From NCBI GenBank assembly GCA_964409675.1, contig CAYPEF010000089.1, positions 1 to 10,109 of the forward strand: a stretch of 10,109 bases of DNA. Direction: 5' to 3'. This document shows, in pieces, positions 6,854 to 10,109 of the stretch (position 1 is the first letter of the stretch; every line of letters begins with the position of its first letter). The DNA comes from CAYMDD01 sp964409675 (GTDB taxonomy: Bacteria > Pseudomonadota > Alphaproteobacteria > Rickettsiales > SXRF01). The position numbers and the translations under genes were made by a program. The notes under the pieces were generated by a model. The model saw only the letters and a program-made list of their open reading frames with translations. It searched no databases and had not been told where the DNA came from.

Positions 6854-6880
6854 GCTGTAAGGAGAACCGCGATTATTTCA

Positions 6881-7273
6881 TTGAATGACCCCCATGCGCC
6901 CAAGGCAAAGCCGCCGCGGGTGCGCCTTTCCCTCCCCGAGTTGCACCGGCTCATCGCTTCCACGCTGGAGGACCGCAAAGCCGAGGATATTATCGCCATC
7001 GACCTGCACGGCAAGGCAAGCTTCGCCGATGCGATGATCGTGGCCAGCGGCACCTCGCAGCGCCATGTATCGAGTCTCGCCGATTCCGTGGTGAAGGCGC
7101 TGAAGGAAGCCGGTTATGAGCGCGTGCCTACCGAAGGCCAGGAAGCGGCGGAGTGGGTGCTGGTGGACGCGGGCGATATCATCGTCCACCTGTTCCGCCC
7201 GGAAGTGCGCGAGCGCTACGCGCTGGAGAAGATGTGGTCGGTGAATATCCCGGAGGAAACCGAGGAAGCGTAA
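6881..7273 (+). CDS. rsfS: Ribosomal silencing factor RsfS (Iojap/DUF143)
   Basis: RsfS binds ribosomal protein uL14 on the 50S subunit and blocks subunit joining when nutrients are scarce. The Iojap domain is clear: DIIAIDLHGKASFADAMIVA (36-55), SGTSQRHVSSLAD (56-68), EGQEAAEWVLVDAGDIIVHL (85-104) and FRPEVRERYALEKMWS (105-120). It is 130 residues from TTG 6881. No in-frame ATG or GTG occurs upstream before the stop at 6851-6853. TTG is 16 bases after the strong AAGGAG (6859-6864), which is long. In-frame ATT codons at 6872 and 6875 lie at 7 and 10 bases, so the true start is uncertain by up to three codons. It follows nadD, as in many alphaproteobacteria. The common downstream rlmH is absent; the next gene is convergent. 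Confidence 0.93.
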   Translation: MNDPHAPKAKPPRVRLSLPELHRLIASTLEDRKAEDIIAIDLHGKASFADAMIVASGTSQRHVSSLADSVVKALKEAGYERVPTEGQEAAEWVLVDAGDIIVHLFRPEVRERYALEKMWSVNIPEETEEA

Positions 7274-7343
7274 TTGTTTCCCTCTTCCTTGAGCGGAGAA
7301 GGTGACGGCGGTGCAGTAACTGAAAGGCTTTTCACCCCCTCCA

Positions 7344-7375
7344 AGAAATCCTAAGCGCAAGCGCTAACGATTTCT
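7344..7375. repeat. Inverted repeat in rsfS-mlaC convergent spacer
   Basis: AGAAATC (7344-7350) pairs with GATTTCT (7369-7375), and inside it AGCGC (7354-7358) pairs with GCGCT (7361-7365) around an AA centre, with a 3x3 internal loop. It sits about 70 bases after rsfS and beyond the mlaC stop on the other strand. It does not end in a T-tract. It directly abuts the second hairpin at 7377-7399 and probably belongs to one composite 3' structure or repeat element. Confidence 0.55.
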
Positions 7376-7376
7376 A

Positions 7377-7399
7377 TCCTCACCCGTCAAGGGTGAGGA
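7377..7399. terminator. Hairpin between convergent rsfS and mlaC, possible bidirectional 3'-end structure
   Basis: TCCTCACCC (7377-7385) and GGGTGAGGA (7391-7399) are exact reverse complements around a GTCAA loop. The hairpin lies in the 171-base spacer between convergent genes, where a shared terminator is expected. No T-run follows on either strand. The spacer also contains a degenerate pyrimidine/purine-rich element near 7279-7302. A stem without U-tract argues for a transcript-stabilising hairpin or dispersed repeat over a strict intrinsic terminator. Confidence 0.45.
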
Positions 7400-7444
7400 G
7401 AAGTGAGCAATAAGCTTTTATAATATTCAGCCTCAGCCTGCGCC

Positions 7445-8047
7445 TCAACTCTGGCGAGCTTCCTTTGTTTTCTGCGCCAGTTGCGCGATCAGGGCATCCA
7501 TGCCCTGGTTTTGCACCACGGAGGTGAATTCGGAGCGCTGGGTGGTGATGAGGCTTACGCCTTCAATGATGATGTCGAACACTTTCATTTCACCGGCGTC
7601 GTTCATGCGCAGGCGGTAATCAACGGAAATGGCCTGCGCGTTGGGGGGCTGGATTTTCATGCTGACGGTGAATTCATTCTCCGCGTCCGTCTTTGCATTC
7701 ACGATCTGGTAGCTGCCGTTGCTGTAATCGGTCAGGTGCGAGGTGTAATGGGTGAGCAGGAAATCCTGGTAATTGCTTAAATAGCGGCTCTGCTGGTCGG
7801 GATTGGCCTGCCGCCAGTAGCGGCCCAGCACGAACTTGCCAATCCAGGGAATATCCACGTGCTGCGCGAACATGTGCTCCAGCTTCTGCTGCTTCTGCTG
7901 CTTGTCCGGCACCGATTTGATCACGCCAAGCGCTTCCTGCGCGATGCCGTCGGCAAAATGCCTGGCGTCTTCCACCGTGGCGGCGGAGGCGAGCATGGGG
8001 GCAAGGGTAAAGGCGATCAAAACGAAAAACGAACGGAGCTTGTTCAC
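7445..8047 (-). CDS. mlaC: MlaC-type periplasmic phospholipid-binding protein (Ttg2D family)
   Basis: Periplasmic shuttle of the Mla pathway, carrying phospholipid between MlaA at the outer membrane and the MlaFEDB ABC transporter at the inner membrane. The 200-residue precursor begins MNKLRSFFVLIAFTLAPMLA, a classic signal peptide with a likely cleavage after LASA (residue 22). The mature part shows the MlaC pattern: an N-terminal helical region ending in VDIPWIGKFVLGRYWR (65-80), then FLLTHYTSHLTDY, and a beta-rich cone region (VDYRLR, EMKVFDIIIEGVSLITTQRSEF). The start is GTG at 8047 with no clear Shine-Dalgarno, so it may depend on coupling with the upstream mlaA, whose stop is 36 bases away. 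The transporter genes mlaFED are not in the window. Confidence 0.93.
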   Translation of the reverse strand: MNKLRSFFVLIAFTLAPMLASAATVEDARHFADGIAQEALGVIKSVPDKQQKQQKLEHMFAQHVDIPWIGKFVLGRYWRQANPDQQSRYLSNYQDFLLTHYTSHLTDYSNGSYQIVNAKTDAENEFTVSMKIQPPNAQAISVDYRLRMNDAGEMKVFDIIIEGVSLITTQRSEFTSVVQNQGMDALIAQLAQKTKEARQS

Positions 8048-8083
8048 TGGCTGGCTTTCGGTAGGGTCAGGGTTGGCGCGTAT

Positions 8084-8878
8084 TCACTGCGCAGATGATA
8101 TGGGTTTCATCCCGCGCGATTCAAGGGCCTGGCGCAGCTCGTTGGAACGGTGCTGCAGATAGCCGCTGCGGTAGGTGACATACGGGTCAAGCGAGTTGCG
8201 GTTGACATCGTCGATCAGCTTCATGTTCTGCGAGCGGAAATCGATCAGGATCAGGCCGTCCTTGGTGTAGGTCAGCCAGCGCCATTCTTCTCCGGTATAG
8301 GTGAAAGGGTCGAAGGCGAGATCGACGCCGCGGCCGGTGGTATCGCGTAAGGTAGAGGGGCCGAGCAGCGGCAGGAACAGATAGGGGCCGGAGGGCACGC
8401 CGCACAGCGCGAGCGTCTCGCCAAAATCGGCCTGCCGGGTTTTCAGACCGCCTTCATGCCCGGCGAAATCATAGATACCGCCAAGGCCGACGGTGGTATT
8501 AAGAGTGAATTTCCAGAAGGTGGAAAAGCTGTTCTGCACGTCGCCCTGAAGAACCGAGTTGGTGAAATCAATCGGTGTGCGCAGATTCACCAGCACGTTG
8601 GAAACTGCCTTGCGGCCCGGTTCCGGCACCACGCCGTTATAGATGGAAGCAATGGGGCGGACGATCACCTGGTCCAGCACATTATGCACCTTGAACATGG
8701 CGCGGTTAAATGGTTCCCACGGGTCGGGCTCCTGGTCCTGCTCCAGCTCCACCACGCTTTTCTGCTTGATCGGTGTATAATCCGCGCAGGCCGACAGCAG
8801 CGGCAGCAGGCTGATTGCCAGAGCGGCGGTAAGGCGCAGGCGGGTAGAATTGCGCGGAGCGGTAGGCGCGACGAGCAT
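8084..8878 (-). CDS. mlaA: MlaA (VacJ) outer-membrane lipoprotein
   Basis: Outer-membrane lipoprotein that extracts mislocalised phospholipid from the outer leaflet and passes it to MlaC. I place the start at ATG 8878, where GGAG lies nine bases upstream. The in-frame ATG at 8893 would add five residues but has no Shine-Dalgarno. From 8878 the protein has 264 residues. A lipoprotein signal ends in the lipobox LSAC with Cys31 as the lipidated residue. MlaA signatures follow: DPWEPFNRAMF (52-62), NLRTPIDF, NTTVGLGGIYD (127-137), and DFGETLALCGVPSGPYLFLP (151-170) leading to LLGPSTLRD. It is the first gene of a two-gene mlaA-mlaC unit and divergent from metF. Confidence 0.95.
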   Translation of the reverse strand: MLVAPTAPRNSTRLRLTAALAISLLPLLSACADYTPIKQKSVVELEQDQEPDPWEPFNRAMFKVHNVLDQVIVRPIASIYNGVVPEPGRKAVSNVLVNLRTPIDFTNSVLQGDVQNSFSTFWKFTLNTTVGLGGIYDFAGHEGGLKTRQADFGETLALCGVPSGPYLFLPLLGPSTLRDTTGRGVDLAFDPFTYTGEEWRWLTYTKDGLILIDFRSQNMKLIDDVNRNSLDPYVTYRSGYLQHRSNELRQALESRGMKPISSAQ

Positions 8879-8907
8879 GCAGGGAGTCTCCATAACAGGG
8901 TGATTAA

Positions 8908-8947
8908 AAGTTTATTTTTGTTAACTTAGCACACAAAAATTAAACTT
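8908..8947. promoter_or_regulatory. Long AT-rich inverted repeat in the mlaA/metF divergent region
   Basis: AAGTTTATTTTTGT (8908-8921) and ACAAAAATTAAACTT (8933-8947) are reverse complements apart from one extra T in the right arm. They are separated by 11 bases that include GTTAAC-like symmetry. The repeat sits just upstream of mlaA and about 40 bases before the metF -10 candidate. A regulator-binding dyad controlling one or both genes is plausible but unproven. Confidence 0.5.
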
Positions 8948-8982
8948 CTCTGAACTTGACTTCATCATCGGCAATTGGTTTG

Positions 8983-8991
8983 TGCTATATA
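8983..8991 (+). promoter_or_regulatory. Extended -10 promoter candidate for metF
   Basis: TG, one base and TATATA (8983-8991) form an extended -10 element. A TTGACT (8956-8961) is present upstream, but 24 bases separate it from TATATA, too far for a normal -35. Transcription would start near 8998, giving a leader of about 70 bases before the metF ATG at 9070. Confidence 0.4.
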
Positions 8992-9069
8992 AAGCGAAAT
9001 TCTTTTAATGAAAAGCACTCAATGGCAATAAGTTGTCCTTGTTGCAGCCGTGCCACAGCTAAGGAGCCT

Positions 9070-9984
9070 ATGTCCCTCACCTCCGGTCCCATCCTCGCCG
9101 CCCAGGCGGAATTAAGCGCCGGCCCCGTGCCGAAGATTTCCTTCGAGTTCTTCCCGCCGAAAACGCCGGAGATGGAGGCGAAGCTGTGGGAATCGGTGGT
9201 GCAGCTGGCCCCCTTCCAGCCGGAATTCGTCTCCGTCACCTACGGCGCTGGCGGCAGCACGCGCGAGCGCACGCACAGCACGGTCAAGCGCCTGCTGGCG
9301 GAAACCATGCTGAAACCGGCGGCGCACCTGACCTGCGTGAGCGCCACGCGCGAGGAGGTGGACCGCGTGGCCGACGAATACTGGCAGGCGGGCGTGCGCC
9401 ATATCGAGGCGCTGCGCGGCGATGCGCCGAGCGACATGAAAACCTACCAGCCACACCCCGGCGGCTATGCGTATGCCGCCGATCTGGTGGAGGGGCTGAA
9501 GCGCAGGCATGAGTTCGAGATCAGTGTAGCCGCCTATCCCGAAAAGCACCCGGAAGCGCAGAGCCTTGATGCGGATATCGATGTGCTGAAGCGGAAAGTC
9601 GATGCCGGGGCGGCCCGGGCGATCACGCAGTATTTCTTTGATGTGGAGCATTACCGCCGCTTTGCCGATCTGGCGGCGGCGCGGGGTATTGATGTGCCCA
9701 TCGTCCCCGGCATCCTGCCGGTAACCAATTTTGCGCAGCTGGTGAAATTCAGTGCCGCCTGCGGGGCAAGCGTGCCGGACTGGCTGGCCGCCATGTTCAC
9801 CGGGCTGGACGAAAATCCCGCCATGCGCAACCTGGTAGCGGTGTATGTGGCGGCGCTGCAATGCCGCCTGCTGCAGAAAATCGGGGTGTCGCAATTCCAT
9901 TTTTATACCCTGAACCGCGCCGAGCTGGCCGGGGCGATTTGCCATATACTGGGTGTACGGACAGTAAAAAACGCCCAAAGTTAA
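9070..9984 (+). CDS. metF: Methylenetetrahydrofolate reductase MetF
   Basis: Cytoplasmic FAD enzyme reducing 5,10-methylene-THF to 5-methyl-THF, the methyl donor for methionine synthesis. I choose ATG 9070, preceded by AAGGAG (9061-9066, three bases away), giving 304 residues against about 296 in E. coli. The frame stays open back to TTG 8956, with another ATG at 9022, but that N-terminal part does not resemble MetF. The catalytic Glu26 lies in ISFEFFPPKTPEM. FVSVTYGAGGSTRERTHS follows, and Asp118 in EALRGD contacts the flavin/folate. ISVAAYPEKHPEA, KVDAGAARAITQYFFDVE, PIVPGILPVTNF and FHFYTLNRAELAGAICHILG match the rest of the barrel to the C-terminus. It is a single gene, divergent from mlaA and followed by a tRNA promoter. 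Confidence 0.96.
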   Translation: MSLTSGPILAAQAELSAGPVPKISFEFFPPKTPEMEAKLWESVVQLAPFQPEFVSVTYGAGGSTRERTHSTVKRLLAETMLKPAAHLTCVSATREEVDRVADEYWQAGVRHIEALRGDAPSDMKTYQPHPGGYAYAADLVEGLKRRHEFEISVAAYPEKHPEAQSLDADIDVLKRKVDAGAARAITQYFFDVEHYRRFADLAAARGIDVPIVPGILPVTNFAQLVKFSAACGASVPDWLAAMFTGLDENPAMRNLVAVYVAALQCRLLQKIGVSQFHFYTLNRAELAGAICHILGVRTVKNAQS

Positions 9985-9994
9985 GATTCAATGT

Positions 9995-10029
9995 TTGACA
10001 TTTCCCCGCCCAGCCTCTACATAGCGGGG
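9995..10029 (+). promoter_or_regulatory. Strong stable-RNA promoter for tRNA-Ile with GC-rich discriminator
   Basis: A perfect TTGACA (9995-10000), a 17-base spacer and a weak -10 TACATA (10018-10023) are followed by GCGGGG. A GC-rich discriminator after the -10 is typical of stringently controlled rRNA/tRNA promoters. CCCCGC (10004-10009) in the spacer and GCGGGG (10024-10029) form an inverted repeat that metF read-through RNA could fold into a hairpin. Confidence 0.6.
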
Positions 10030-10043
10030 TTCCTGTTACAAAG

Positions 10044-10109
<66 letters not shown>

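Noticed and set aside
9008..9031. Seven-codon reading frame in the metF leader (possible leader peptide)
   Set aside because: No Shine-Dalgarno, no Met or other meaningful codon run, and no attenuator-like pair of hairpins following it.
8956..9069. TTG 8956 as the metF start, giving a 342-residue protein
   Set aside because: It lies upstream of the likely -10 element, the added residues do not resemble MetF, and a strong Shine-Dalgarno precedes ATG 9070.
9112..9978. Long minus-strand open frame of 288 codons opposite metF
   Set aside because: It lies entirely antisense to a clear MetF, is rich in Arg, His, Gly and Gln as expected of GC-rich shadow frames, and shows no family motif.

Overview
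This window looks like a chromosomal segment of a flagellated, Gram-negative alphaproteobacterium with moderately high GC. One 180-base stretch inside proA counts to about 63% G+C by hand. The lineage call is inference. It rests on the proA-nadD-rsfS gene order, the mlaA-mlaC pair, the PomA/PomB-type flagellar stator and the style of the tRNA-Ile. The order or genus cannot be fixed from the sequence alone.

Layout from left to right. (1) An rluB-type 23S rRNA pseudouridine synthase runs off the left edge on the minus strand. (2) Divergent from it is an unrecognised 277-residue protein, which ends at a perfect 32-base palindrome. (3) Converging on that palindrome is a class-I glutamine-amidotransferase-like peptidase C26 (PuuD-like) on the minus strand. 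(4) Divergent from the peptidase is motA-motB, overlapping by ATGA, which encodes a flagellar stator. (5) A conspicuously AT-rich orphan gene (about 42% G+C) follows. (6) A housekeeping run then encodes proA (proline synthesis), nadD (NAD synthesis, overlapping proA by one base) and rsfS (ribosome silencing). (7) Past a hairpin-rich convergent spacer, minus-strand mlaA-mlaC encode two parts of the outer-membrane lipid-asymmetry pathway. (8) Divergent from these is metF (methylenetetrahydrofolate reductase). (9) A tRNA-Ile(GAT) with its own strong -35 box is cut by the right edge.

Functionally the window is mostly core metabolism, translation, envelope maintenance and motility. I see no phage, transposon, CRISPR, toxin-antitoxin or defence module. 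The less-explained parts are the two orphan proteins (771-1604 and 4062-4829), several intergenic palindromes, an inverted repeat in the mlaA/metF divergent region, the rsfS start (no in-frame ATG or GTG near a good Shine-Dalgarno), and the free-standing tRNA-Ile promoter. No convincing new multi-gene system is visible.
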